Below, one piece after another: positions 26,226-33,988 of a DNA stretch of 40,791 nucleotides (position 1 is the first letter of the stretch; the number at the start of each line of letters is the position of its first letter). A model generated the notes under the pieces. It ran no database searches. It saw only the letters and a list, made by a program, of their open reading frames with translations, and had not been told where the DNA came from. Position numbers and translations under genes: made by a program. Source of the DNA: an uncultured Dorea sp. (GTDB taxonomy: Bacteria; Bacillota; Clostridia; Lachnospirales; Lachnospiraceae); assembly GCA_900550865.1 (NCBI GenBank), contig URTM01000025.1:1-40791 (forward strand). Direction: 5' to 3'.

Positions 26226-27572
26226 TTATACTTTTTCAGTTTTTATGTCCATCCATTTTCCCTTCCATACATACAGGATCATCAGAACCATTCCAAGAAG
26301 CCATGAAGTCGGATAACACATCATCACATGTCCAAGACTCTTTGTCCATGCCATCGCTCCTGCAATCCACATCACACGGAAGCCACATAGCGAAATCAGG
26401 AATACGACCATTGCCTGCATCGTCTTGCCGGTTCCTCTTATCGTTCCGCCCAGCACATGCAGAATTCCAAGCATCCAGTAGAACGGGCAGAAATATCTCA
26501 TAATATATACGCCATACTCCACAACCTTCTGATTCGTCGTAAAGACGCCGATTACCTGTGGAGCAAATATCAGCAGAACAATTCCGGTTACGATTGAATA
26601 CCCTGCACCCATTACAGTGGATATGTGCATTCCTTTTCTCACTCTTTCCGGCTTTCCTGCGCCAATATTCTGTCCTGCAAACGTAGTTGCCGCCATACTG
26701 ATACTCAGCACTGGCAGAATATTAAATCCATCAATTTTTATATAGGCCGCAAAGCCTGCCATAACCGTTGCCCCGAAACTATTCACGCTCGTCTGCACGA
26801 TCAGATTCGAAAGTGAGATTACAATATTCTGGATCCCTGTCGGTATTCCGATACGGATAATCTTAGAAAGCAGATGATCATAACAGCGGATTTCCCTGAT
26901 CTTCAGCTTATACACATCTTCACTCCGAATCAGAAATCCCCATATGAAAATACAGGATATCAGCTGGCTGATATCTGTTGCCAGTGCCGCGCCTACGATT
27001 CCCAGCTTCAGACCGACAACCATGATCAGATCCAGGAATATATTTGAAACTGCTGCGATCATCAGATACACCAGCGATCTTCTGGAATTTCCCACTGCAT
27101 TCAGAACTCCCGCCGACATATTATAAACTACCGAAAATAAACTTCCGCCGAAATATACCTGCAGATAGACAACAGACTGTTCAAACACCTTATCCGGTGT
27201 TCCCATCAGACGCAGCATAGACGGTGTCACCACAATTCCGATTACTGTCAGAAGTACTCCGGCTGCCAGCGCAATCGCCATCGTCGTATGTACGGCCTTT
27301 CTCACGCCTTCTGCATTCTTTGCTCCGTAAAACTGCGAGATCACTACTCCTGCACCCGTGGATGCACCGATACAGAATCCAATCAGCAGATTGATGATCG
27401 CACCGCTGGATCCGACTGCTGCCAGTGCATTACTTCCTACATAATTTCCAACAATGATCGAATCCACTGTGTTATAGAGCTGTTGAAACAGATTGCCCAG
27501 AATCAGCGGTATCGCAAAGAACAATATCTCTTTCCAGATAACTCCTTCTGTCATTGTTTTCATCTTTTTCAT
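26226..27572 (-). CDS. MATE family efflux transporter
   Basis: A 448-residue MATE protein unlike the one at 2972-4321. It opens IWKEILFFAIPLILGNLFQQ and has the NTVDSIIVGNYVG and GASTGAGVVISQFYGAKNAE signatures in the first half and ATTFAGQNIGAGKPERVRKG in the second. About twelve helices, full length. It marks the start of the accessory region. A frameshifted small reading frame lies directly upstream. Substrate is unknown. Confidence 0.92.
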   Translation of the reverse strand: MKKMKTMTEGVIWKEILFFAIPLILGNLFQQLYNTVDSIIVGNYVGSNALAAVGSSGAIINLLIGFCIGASTGAGVVISQFYGAKNAEGVRKAVHTTMAIALAAGVLLTVIGIVVTPSMLRLMGTPDKVFEQSVVYLQVYFGGSLFSVVYNMSAGVLNAVGNSRRSLVYLMIAAVSNIFLDLIMVVGLKLGIVGAALATDISQLISCIFIWGFLIRSEDVYKLKIREIRCYDHLLSKIIRIGIPTGIQNIVISLSNLIVQTSVNSFGATVMAGFAAYIKIDGFNILPVLSISMAATTFAGQNIGAGKPERVRKGMHISTVMGAGYSIVTGIVLLIFAPQVIGVFTTNQKVVEYGVYIMRYFCPFYWMLGILHVLGGTIRGTGKTMQAMVVFLISLCGFRVMWIAGAMAWTKSLGHVMMCYPTSWLLGMVLMILYVWKGKWMDIKTEKV

Positions 27573-27587
27573 TTTTCTATTTGTCCC

Positions 27588-27778
27588 CTAACTCTTTTTC
27601 TTTACCAGACAACGCTTCTTATTAGAATGCTTATTGAACAAGGCCGCAATTACCATTGTCAGCATGTCGTATGCTTTTGTATAATTGAGTCCGAACACTC
27701 TGCCCAGTATATTTTGATTTTATCATCTAACAAGTAAAATGACAAGTTACGCTCTGTAGCCGGCACTGGGTCTTTCAT
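27588..27778 (-). pseudogene. Small gene broken by a one-base frameshift
   Basis: GAGGAG lies 8 bases before an ATG at 27778 that reads MKDPVPATERNLSFYLLDDK, then passes into an unlikely tail and stops at 27659. Adding one A to the AAAA at about 27719-27722 joins it to the other frame, NQNILGRVFGLNYTKAYDML and onward to a stop at 27588, giving a plausible protein of about 62 residues. I do not recognise it. The break could be real decay or a sequencing error in the homopolymer. It precedes the MATE start by 15 bases. Confidence 0.4.
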
Positions 27779-27832
27779 AATGATATCTCCTCGTATAATA
27801 TCTTTTAGGTATCCTCACTCCGTCCTACGCTT

Positions 27833-28657
27833 TTACAGCCTAATTAACGTAACCCTATCTGCTCCAATATCCATGGTCTTTACGAATGCATTAATCGCCT
27901 TCAATCCGGCAGAGTCATGGCAACTGAAAATCCACTTTGCGTCGCTATGAATTTCACTGCAAATTCTCTCAAAATATTCCATATCAACTTTCGAATGTGA
28001 GTGTCCTATAACAATGACTGTATCAATGTCAGAAAGGCCATCAAAGAAGCCTTCATGTTCTTTTATTATCTGTCTGCTGTTTTTTGTTGTTGCTTGATCA
28101 TACCACCCAGCGTGAACCATAGCATCATCAAAGGCAGCATTCACTATTCCACGTTTGAAGCCGTCTTTGAATCTTGGCATTTTGACGCTGACATCTGATA
28201 CATACTTTTTATAAGAGTGGCCAAGAATCAGTTTGGCTTTGCGGTTCTTCCTGCTCTCGTGTATATAGCACACACCTTTTGCACCATAGAGTGTTTCCGC
28301 AAACTCTGTGTAATTAAAATTAAGATATTTTGCGCCAGGTTTTCCCAGCCAATCTCGGAACTTAGAATAGGATGATGGAACACCATGCGCCAAATCAAAG
28401 CCATTTCCTATTACATACAGTGTGGTCACTGGCGATTTGACTTCAATATTTGAAACTCCTCTTATTGCATATGGTGAATCAGACAGTTCTTTTTCAAACT
28501 GTCTCGTAGCTTCTTCTGCTTCCTTCTTTTGACGCTCCTGCTTTTTCTTCTCTCTGCAAGCCTTGCATCTTTTAGGAAGTTCCCAGCCCCGATTCGTATA
28601 AAACATCTGCTGATATGGTGGAATAGTGAATTCCTGACCACAGCGTGATTTTTTCAT
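27833..28657 (-). CDS. AbiH-like protein with damaged zinc ribbon, possibly decayed
   Basis: A 274-residue protein with two parts. The start resembles a zf-trcl zinc ribbon (CGQEFTIPPYQQMFYTNRGW then RCKACREKKK), but only Cys6, Cys31 and Cys34 are present, so one ligand of the first pair is missing. Residues 80-end match AbiH phage abortive infection proteins: YVIGNGFDLAHGVPSSYSKF, NFNYTEFAETLYG, KLILGHSYKK and VIVIGHSHSKVD. The usual long segment between the SYSKF and NFNYT motifs is reduced to about ten residues. An overlapping frame (ATG at 28669) reads MKTDEKITL, what one expects before the missing cysteine, pointing to a frameshift or small deletion. Confidence 0.7.
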   Translation of the reverse strand: MKKSRCGQEFTIPPYQQMFYTNRGWELPKRCKACREKKKQERQKKEAEEATRQFEKELSDSPYAIRGVSNIEVKSPVTTLYVIGNGFDLAHGVPSSYSKFRDWLGKPGAKYLNFNYTEFAETLYGAKGVCYIHESRKNRKAKLILGHSYKKYVSDVSVKMPRFKDGFKRGIVNAAFDDAMVHAGWYDQATTKNSRQIIKEHEGFFDGLSDIDTVIVIGHSHSKVDMEYFERICSEIHSDAKWIFSCHDSAGLKAINAFVKTMDIGADRVTLIRL

Positions 28658-28859
28658 CTGTTTTCATAATGATACAGTTTCATTCCTTTGTTATGAAAAG
28701 AGTGTATCAGAAAAATATAGTTGCGGACAGATGCGGATGATTACGTACTTACAGAACTTCGGACTGTCTGCAAAAACGTGGAAGCCATCTTGGGGAACAC
28801 TCTGTTGCGGGAACCGGAGCATGAAAAGTCCAGAAACAGATAATTTCTTTGAGACAATA
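28658..28859. other. Intergenic stretch with a 20-base sequence shared with 35044-35063
   Basis: No supported gene. CGGATGATTAC then G, then TACTTACA (28734-28753) recurs with one mismatch at 35044-35063, just outside the IS66 remnant. It may be a scar of an element end. Confidence 0.4.
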
Positions 28860-28882
28860 GGGAGGCAGTTAACCTACCTCCC
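28860..28882 (-). terminator. Hairpin after abiEii
   Basis: GGGAGGTAG and CTGCCTCCC on the minus strand (one G-U) with a five-base loop, 14 bases after the abiEii stop. The following T content is low (TATTGTCTC), so it may be a weak terminator. Confidence 0.6.
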
Positions 28883-28895
28883 TGCGTTAAGATAC

Positions 28896-29810
28896 CTACT
28901 TTTTATCAAACATACCATTCTGTGCAATTTGTTTTAATGCCTGAACTGCCATATCGTAATCGACTTTTTCTTCTAATAAGTTGTCTGTAACATTTTGATA
29001 ATCTTGCCTGTACACTTCTTTTTGGATAATTTCTTTCAAAAGTTCTGGTACATTCACATCATCCTGAGCTGAAGGGCAGATATTCGATTGCTTCCGCACA
29101 CTCCTTATTTCTTCCACCAGAATTTTAAATTCTGCTTGCTGTGGCACTAATGGAAGCAGCTTATATATATCATACAAATGCCGGGAATGTTTTTGCACCT
29201 TCTCCTGCAAATAGTAGTCACAGAGCGCAAATACCTTGTCTGCCAAAGTCCTGTCTAATCCTTGCACTTTCATCACAAATGGATTTAAATGAAAATCTGT
29301 GATTGCCTCTGGTGCTTCACTTTCCATCATTCTTCCGATATAATTATTTACCGGTAATTGAATTGTTGGAAATGAAACAGATGTGAAAGACGTTTCCATA
29401 AGTACAGCCGGCTGTAATGTTTCATTTAACAAAGGAAGAACTGAGTTGTACGCAATAACATACCTGTTATAATCCCTTCTGCTTCTCGTATCTTCCAGAT
29501 TTGTGATCTTCATACCCAGCTCATCTGCAATGGAAACAATTGCCTGCTTTAGTTTCTTTTTTTGTCCCTGAGAGATAGATGTATCTATTGAAATATCTAT
29601 ATCCTCGCTAAACCTCTTAATAACATTGTGACATTTTGATAATGAGGTTCCGCCCTTAAATACGATGAACGGCATCTCCTGTGACAGCAGACGCAGAATC
29701 ATCGTCACATAATAATCTTTTTCGATTGCCTGTGCCATAATACCATACTGATAAGCAGCAATGTCCACAGCTTCCTTAAACTGTTCCCTGTCCTCATGCA
29801 GATACACCAT
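28896..29810 (-). CDS. abiEii: AbiEii/AbiGii nucleotidyltransferase toxin
   Basis: A 304-residue protein from MVYLHEDREQ (ATG at 29810, GGGGG upstream). It has the DNA polymerase beta-like nucleotidyltransferase core: FIVFKGGTSLSK (residues 49-59) followed by the RFSEDIDISID acidic pair near residues 70-72. A helical region with QGLDRTLADKVFALCDYYLQ follows, typical of AbiEii. In characterised AbiE systems this protein is a type IV or type II-like toxin that can pyrophosphorylate tRNA acceptor stems; the antitoxin AbiEi represses the operon. The gene overlaps abiEi by 17 bases, so the two are coupled. Confidence 0.9.
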   Translation of the reverse strand: MVYLHEDREQFKEAVDIAAYQYGIMAQAIEKDYYVTMILRLLSQEMPFIVFKGGTSLSKCHNVIKRFSEDIDISIDTSISQGQKKKLKQAIVSIADELGMKITNLEDTRSRRDYNRYVIAYNSVLPLLNETLQPAVLMETSFTSVSFPTIQLPVNNYIGRMMESEAPEAITDFHLNPFVMKVQGLDRTLADKVFALCDYYLQEKVQKHSRHLYDIYKLLPLVPQQAEFKILVEEIRSVRKQSNICPSAQDDVNVPELLKEIIQKEVYRQDYQNVTDNLLEEKVDYDMAVQALKQIAQNGMFDKK

Positions 29811-30423
29811 ATAGAACCCCCGTTTCATACATATTTCTATAAATCTTATCCGGATAATACTTTAAAAATGGTTTTATCATAGTAAAGTCAAGCATAGCCT
29901 CTTTCATATACCGCAAAATTCTTTGTTCCAATTCTTTCCCTGCAAGCTCCGCTATTACATCCACGTCTTTCAGTAAATCCAAAAACTGTAAAATTTTATA
30001 ATTCTCCTCTGTCACCTCTGTTCTGGGTTTTCGAACAATAACCCTTGAATTTGCAAGTGATGTTTCCCTGAAATCCTTTGTTGCTTTATTCGTCACTACC
30101 TCATAAGTCATTGGAACCTGTGTTGTCAGTCCCATCTGATTTGCAAACATAATACCACCAATGTAACCGCAACGCTTGTTTGCTTCCATCAAATATTTCT
30201 GCTCAATCACTTTGTCCTTTGACAACTGGGAACCTGACCGGAATATGGTCTTTTTCGGGAGGAAGTATATTCCGGTATCAAACCTTTTGATTCTTCCATC
30301 ATCTGTAAGTTTTTTTATCTGCTGCCTCAGATTGGTATTTGTCATTCCTTCAATTTCTATATCAGCAAGAAATATAGGTTCATTCTCTTTGTAATTACTT
30401 AACAAATAATCATATACCAACAT
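29794..30423 (-). CDS. abiEi: AbiEi-type antitoxin and transcriptional regulator
   Basis: A 209-residue protein from MLVYDYLLSNY (ATG at 30423), set by GGAGGT 7 bases upstream; the longer frame from 30483 lacks a site. The N-terminus is a winged helix (EGMTNTNLRQQIKKLTDDGR, then IYFLPKK), followed by the AbiEi body with GGIMFANQMGLTTQVPMTYE. This matches the DUF6088/AbiEi antitoxin group that binds its own promoter. It is first in a two-gene operon with the AbiEii toxin and has an obvious promoter just upstream. Confidence 0.87.
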   Translation of the reverse strand: MLVYDYLLSNYKENEPIFLADIEIEGMTNTNLRQQIKKLTDDGRIKRFDTGIYFLPKKTIFRSGSQLSKDKVIEQKYLMEANKRCGYIGGIMFANQMGLTTQVPMTYEVVTNKATKDFRETSLANSRVIVRKPRTEVTEENYKILQFLDLLKDVDVIAELAGKELEQRILRYMKEAMLDFTMIKPFLKYYPDKIYRNMYETGVLYGVSA

Positions 30424-30472
30424 TCCCGTCACCTCCATTAACACATGGGAAGTTCTTATCTTCTCTATTGTT

Positions 30473-30501
30473 ATTATACCCACTTGAAGTCAAAAATACA
30501 A
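30473..30501 (-). promoter_or_regulatory. abiE operon promoter
   Basis: Minus strand perfect TATAAT (30473-30478), 17-base spacer, TTGTAT (30496-30501). The -35 is weak, consistent with a regulated operon. Confidence 0.6.
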
Positions 30502-30573
30502 CAAAATTTTGAAAGCATCTTATTTTTTGGGAGTGCTATAAATGACATTGGTTCAGGGGTTAGCTGGACTTGA

Positions 30574-30619
30574 GAAAACCGATGGTGTAGACTGATAACA
30601 GTCAAAGCCATCGGTTTTC
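30574..30619. terminator. Two-part perfect hairpin, probably terminating the PepSY unit
   Basis: GAAAACCGATGG (30574-30585) pairs with CCATCGGTTTTC (30608-30619), and an inner GACTG/CAGTC stem sits inside. T-runs follow on both strands. Confidence 0.8.
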
Positions 30620-30620
30620 T

Positions 30621-30807
30621 TTATCCAAATATCTTGGACACTCTGTCAAATATATTCTCTGGTTCTTCCAGACGCATCAAAATAAGCATGCTCATGCATT
30701 GACAGAGATAATCGATACTTTCGAAACTCCTAACTGTAATAATTGACACTTTACATACGACAGGATAGGACTCCCGTATATGGAAATCCTCCCCTGTTTT
30801 TTGCTGT
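30621..30807 (-). other. Stretch after the PepSY gene with an open minus frame
   Basis: The minus strand is open through this segment and ends ...LEEPENIFDRVSKIFG before a stop at 30621. The composition looks coding-like, but there is no start or ribosome binding site of its own. It may be the 3' remnant of an unrelated gene. I assign no function. Confidence 0.3.
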
Positions 30808-31344
30808 TTAATTCCGCTCCTCGCTCCATTCCAGGAAGTCACCGGTGGCGGCGTCAATCTCGAACTCATATTCCGTACCATTGTAGTAGATATCACCTTC
30901 GTAAATCATCTTTCCGTCATCATCATCCAGCTTTATGCGCAGATCCTTCTCACTGGCTCCCTGCACCTTTGCAAGAGCTGCCGCGGATGCCTCCTCCCGG
31001 CTTACTGCCAGGTTCAGGTCTGATGCGCTGTCCTTGTTAAAATCATTTTCAATCTCAAAATCAGAGCTTAATATTTCGCCTGTAGAAGCGTCAATCTCAT
31101 AATCATATTCTTTATTATCGGAATAAAATTCCACATCGTAGACCTGACGTCCGTCATCATGGTCTTTTTTCACGCGGATTCCCGTGATCTGTTCCTCCGT
31201 CACACCGGCATCGGAGAGAGCTGTCTTCCTGGCCTCATCCTCGGTGACTGCAGAGGCTGTGCCGCTCTGGGAACCGCCGCAGGCTGTCAAAAGCGCTGCG
31301 GAAATGACTGCTGTCATCATAAATGTAATATATTTTTTTCTCAT
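30808..31344 (-). CDS. PepSY-domain lipoprotein with two PepSY repeats
   Basis: A 178-residue protein from MRKKYITFMM (ATG at 31344; AAAGGAG 8 bases upstream). The signal peptide ends in a lipobox, AALLTACGG, so the mature protein is a lipoprotein outside the membrane. Two PepSY repeats follow: ARKTALSDAGVTEEQITG with QVYDVEFYSDNKEYDYEIDA, and AAALAKVQGASEKDLRIKLD with IYYNGTEYEFEIDAATG. PepSY domains are often inhibitory propeptide-like or metal-sensing modules; here the partner is unknown. A strong hairpin lies about 190 bases downstream. Confidence 0.88.
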   Translation of the reverse strand: MRKKYITFMMTAVISAALLTACGGSQSGTASAVTEDEARKTALSDAGVTEEQITGIRVKKDHDDGRQVYDVEFYSDNKEYDYEIDASTGEILSSDFEIENDFNKDSASDLNLAVSREEASAAALAKVQGASEKDLRIKLDDDDGKMIYEGDIYYNGTEYEFEIDAATGDFLEWSEERN

Positions 31345-31656
31345 ACAATAAACTCCTTTCGGTTCTTTCTTAAAATATCTGACTCTTTCTGCAATCTTAG
31401 GATTGTGCATCTCACGATAATCTTTACAGTTAAAATCATGCATCAGCCATCCTACTTCATCGTTTCCTCTATAACAACCTTAAAGTTGCTTTTTAATTTC
31501 AAAATCTTAATTCAACATTCACTTTCCAGAGACCAATTTAATTAAAAGTCTCTGGAAAAGTACGCTTTTTTTCAAATAAAAATTTCGATATAGTTTCTGA
31601 TAAATTTTCCTGTTAAATATCAAATTATGTGCGCCATGATTATGCCTTATTTTTGC
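31345..31656. other. AT-rich gap with one hairpin
   Basis: About 310 bases between the PepSY start and the frame ending at 31657. Its 3' part contains a short hairpin CCAGAGAC/GTCTCTGG (31528-31556) with a TTTAATTAAA-like loop, possibly a weak terminator for the toxin-antitoxin operon. No gene is supported. Confidence 0.4.
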
Positions 31657-31996
31657 TTAAGTTGTAATAAATTTTTCTTCTAAGCTCTGTTCACATCTTG
31701 CAGGAAATAGCCTTAACAAATCCGATATAAATTCTTCTATTTTTTCTTTTTTAATATTGGGAAATTCATATCGAAACATTATGTCTTGTAATTCTTTCTC
31801 TTTTCCATGGAGCATCTCATAAAACGTATTTTTTATTGAAAAATAATCAAATCCCATTTCTTCAATTTCTTCCGGAGACATTATAGAATCTATAATTTCG
31901 ACAATTGCATAATATAAATTATTTACATGTGTGTAATGTATAAGTAGATCTTTTTCATTTATCCATTGAAATAAATATCTTATTAGTTTGTTTTTT
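31657..31996 (-). CDS. Open -1 frame after panA (possible frameshifted extension)
   Basis: An ATG at 31881 starts a 74-residue frame (MSPEEIEEMGFDYFSIKNTF, then a helical charged region). The same frame stays open upstream without any ATG, GTG or TTG start for about 38 further codons (KLIRYLFQWINEKDLLIHYT), back to the A7 run that ends panA, where it is in the -1 frame. This looks like protein-coding sequence joined to PanA by ribosomal or transcriptional slippage, or by a recent one-base change. No ribosome binding site precedes the ATG. No family is recognised. Confidence 0.5.
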
Positions 31997-33002
31997 TAGA
32001 ATACATTTCTTGCTTCATGTCTTTTATATAAGCTTCAACCCCAGAAGTTCTTTTCAAATCATACTTCTTATTCATTTTTGTAAAATACTCGGAAATAATC
32101 TTGTCATCCATTCGATTTCGGCTTGCATCATCTTCAGCCAAACCGATTCTCGCTTCAATCCAAGGCTCCTCTGCATGAGTTAAATCTTTTAAAAACCATG
32201 CATTATAAATGCCAAATGTACTTAACACATAATCTGTTATTTCTTTCTCTTTTTCAGAAAGCAAGTTATTCACATATTCTTTTGAAAGATTAATCTCAAT
32301 CTCTTGTTTTCCATAATTCCTATATTTTTCATACACAACTGGGAAAACAGGTCCAAATTTCCATGCCTCACATGGTTCAAGAATAATAGATTCACCATCA
32401 AATAATTCACTGATTGCTTTTACATAATACAGAACTTTTTGTAACAAGAGATTAGTAATCTCTCTTCCAGAACTTATAATATATAAAGCTATTCTTTCTG
32501 CAGAAGTATTAACCTTCTTTTCATCTTCACAATTCTCGATGGCTCTCTGTACCTTGCTTATTGCAACATCTGAAACCTCGCTTTGGTTCTCCTCCACAAT
32601 CTTCTTCATTGCTTGTTCATTCAATAAAATCTCTTTCAAAATGTCAGAATATTTCTTTGAAGGTAATTGCCCATCAATATATCTTGTAATTGTAAGTTCT
32701 CCAAATCCCAATAATTTTGATAAAGGTCTCTTGTCAATATTGTATTTCTCAAGTATTTGTTTTACTTCAGAAACTGTTATTAAATCCTTATCTTTACGAT
32801 ACTTATTCTCGATCTCTTCCTCGTTCCTGTCATCTAACCCAGGAACAAATAATTCTTCCTTACATTCATCGCATACGCCATAAAATTCCTCATATTCAAC
32901 TTCATAGTCTTTGATTATCGCTTTTGCAGGTCTTTTGAAAATATGGTATGAAACTCTTTTACGGCATTTACTGCATAAAAGTTCTCTTTTTCCCGCATTC
33001 AT
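31983..33002 (-). CDS. MqsA-like zinc finger/HTH antitoxin with Panacea (DUF4065) domain
   Basis: A 339-residue protein. The N-terminal domain has zinc ligands Cys10/Cys13 and Cys44/Cys47 (LCSKCRKRVSY, then GVCDECKEEL), like the MqsA/YgiT zinc finger. A helix-turn-helix follows at about residues 74-122 (KRPLSKLLGFGELTITRYID). From about residue 169 comes a Panacea/SocA domain: ITNLLLQKVLYYVKAISELF and EAWKFGPVFPVVYEKYRNYG. Panacea domains neutralise many unrelated toxins. The gene follows a small MqsR-like toxin gene, the expected toxin-antitoxin pairing. Its coding region ends at TCTAAAAAAACAAAC then TAA. Confidence 0.85.
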   Translation of the reverse strand: MNAGKRELLCSKCRKRVSYHIFKRPAKAIIKDYEVEYEEFYGVCDECKEELFVPGLDDRNEEEIENKYRKDKDLITVSEVKQILEKYNIDKRPLSKLLGFGELTITRYIDGQLPSKKYSDILKEILLNEQAMKKIVEENQSEVSDVAISKVQRAIENCEDEKKVNTSAERIALYIISSGREITNLLLQKVLYYVKAISELFDGESIILEPCEAWKFGPVFPVVYEKYRNYGKQEIEINLSKEYVNNLLSEKEKEITDYVLSTFGIYNAWFLKDLTHAEEPWIEARIGLAEDDASRNRMDDKIISEYFTKMNKKYDLKRTSGVEAYIKDMKQEMYSKKTN

Positions 33003-33166
33003 CTTAGTTCTCCTTTTAACTGTTCACTCTCTTTTTGATTGTTTTCTTATGTATTGTTTCCTATTTTTGAATATATCAATCCATGAAGTTGCATTCCTGC
33101 AACTCCACAGTTAATATATATATCATTCGTATTTAGTTTTAACCCAATAATTGATAAAATTAGAAA

Positions 33167-33538
33167 TTACTCTTCATCTTCATAAAATGAGATAATAAAC
33201 ATTGGCTCTTCTCCATCCGGCCAAGCTACCTTTATGTAAATACAAACATTTACATAATCAGATGTTTCCTCAAATTTAGGAATTAAATCTTCTTGGATTT
33301 TAAACACATGAATAACATCATTGAAATGATTTTCATTTGTACTAGTTTCACTTTTAATATAGTGAGTTTCATTCAATTCCAGAAGAATTTCTTTCATCTT
33401 TGAATCGTTTACACAATACTTTCTGCGTAAAGCTTTATTCTTATCTCGCTCTGCATCAAATGTATAATCGAATCCAAATTCCCCTTCTAACACTACTTCA
33501 TGAAGTCTCTGAGCAATTATATTGCCCATGGGGATCAT
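33167..33538 (-). CDS. MqsR-like toxin
   Basis: A 123-residue protein with GGAG 9 bases before the ATG at 33538. The C-terminal half aligns by eye to MqsR ribonucleases: VNDSKMKEILLELNETHYIK, then FNDVIHVFKI and VCIYIKVAWPDGEEPMFIIS, in the order and spacing of the MqsR strand regions. The N-terminal half is charged and contains KNKALRRKYC. MqsR cleaves mRNA at GCU in E. coli; whether this protein does is unknown. It lies 164 bases upstream of the antitoxin, under a promoter inside an inverted repeat. Assignment rests on weak similarity and context. Confidence 0.7.
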   Translation of the reverse strand: MIPMGNIIAQRLHEVVLEGEFGFDYTFDAERDKNKALRRKYCVNDSKMKEILLELNETHYIKSETSTNENHFNDVIHVFKIQEDLIPKFEETSDYVNVCIYIKVAWPDGEEPMFIISFYEDEE

Positions 33539-33570
33539 GCACGCCTTCTCCTTCCTTAAGTTTTTTCTTA

Positions 33571-33610
33571 ATTATATAAATGATACACTTTTTTGTCAAG
33601 TGTATCATTT
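33571..33610 (-). promoter_or_regulatory. Toxin-antitoxin promoter with 13-base inverted-repeat operator
   Basis: Minus strand perfect TTGACA (33594-33599), 17-base spacer, perfect TATAAT (33571-33576). Perfect arms AAATGATACACTT (33578-33590) and AAGTGTATCATTT (33598-33610) cover the spacer and -35. This is a near-ideal strong promoter with an operator, consistent with repression by the MqsA-like antitoxin's HTH. Confidence 0.8.
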
Positions 33611-33691
33611 GTGTAAAAATCGCCATGTCCTATCTGTTACATAAGCGCCTAATCTGTGAACTTCCATTTTTTTACAACTAAATCGCAATAC

Positions 33692-33846
33692 TTAGCTACA
33701 GAAAAAATCATCCATGCCTTCTAATGCTTCTTTCAGTTCTGGATTTTTTCTCTAGCTATAAACTTCTCAAGCTGAATCATCTTGTATTCTTCCGGCTCAC
33801 ACTCCATCGTATATGATAGTTCTAATAAGTCCTTCACCCGTTCCAT
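33692..33846 (-). pseudogene. Short gene remnant with a one-base frameshift
   Basis: The minus frame from 33846 reads MERVKDLLELSYTMECEPEE and continues KMIQLEKFIAREKIQN before a stop. Adding one A to the AAAAAA near 33752-33757 continues it as KNPELKEALEGMDDFFCS to a stop at 33692. There is no ribosome binding site, and the start abuts the glmS terminator, so it is probably a fragment. Function unknown. Confidence 0.4.
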
Positions 33847-33851
33847 CAAAA

Positions 33852-33889
33852 AATGCTATCACAGATGTTTTTCCATTCATGATAGCATT
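33852..33889 (-). terminator. glmS terminator
   Basis: AATGCTATCA (33852-33861) and TGATAGCATT (33880-33889), followed by six T residues on the minus strand. It lies 12 bases after the glmS stop codon. Confidence 0.85.
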
Positions 33890-33901
33890 ATTCAATCCAC
33901 T

Positions 33902-33963
33902 CTATTCCACTGTAACCGATTTCGCCAAATTCCTCGGTTTATCCACATCCAGTCCTCGTGCCA
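33902..33963 (-). pseudogene. glmS: 3' fragment of glmS
   Basis: The minus strand reads ARGLDVDKPRNLAKSVTVE and stops at 33902, the conserved C-terminus of glutamine--fructose-6-phosphate aminotransferase. Only about 20 codons are present; upstream the sequence changes to group II intron. The native terminator is retained. The complete glmS must be elsewhere, so this is a rearrangement scar. Confidence 0.88.
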
Positions 33964-33988
33964 CCCTGTTAACAATTTGTTAACAGGG
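33964..33988. repeat. 25-base perfect palindrome at the glmS/intron junction
   Basis: CCCTGTTAACAA, one T, then TTGTTAACAGGG. It sits exactly where glmS coding sequence gives way to the intron fragment. Confidence 0.8.

Noticed and set aside
28731..28937. Plus-strand 68-codon frame across the AbiE/AbiH gap
   Set aside because: It reads through the abiEii terminator hairpin and abiEii 3' end and has no ribosome binding site.
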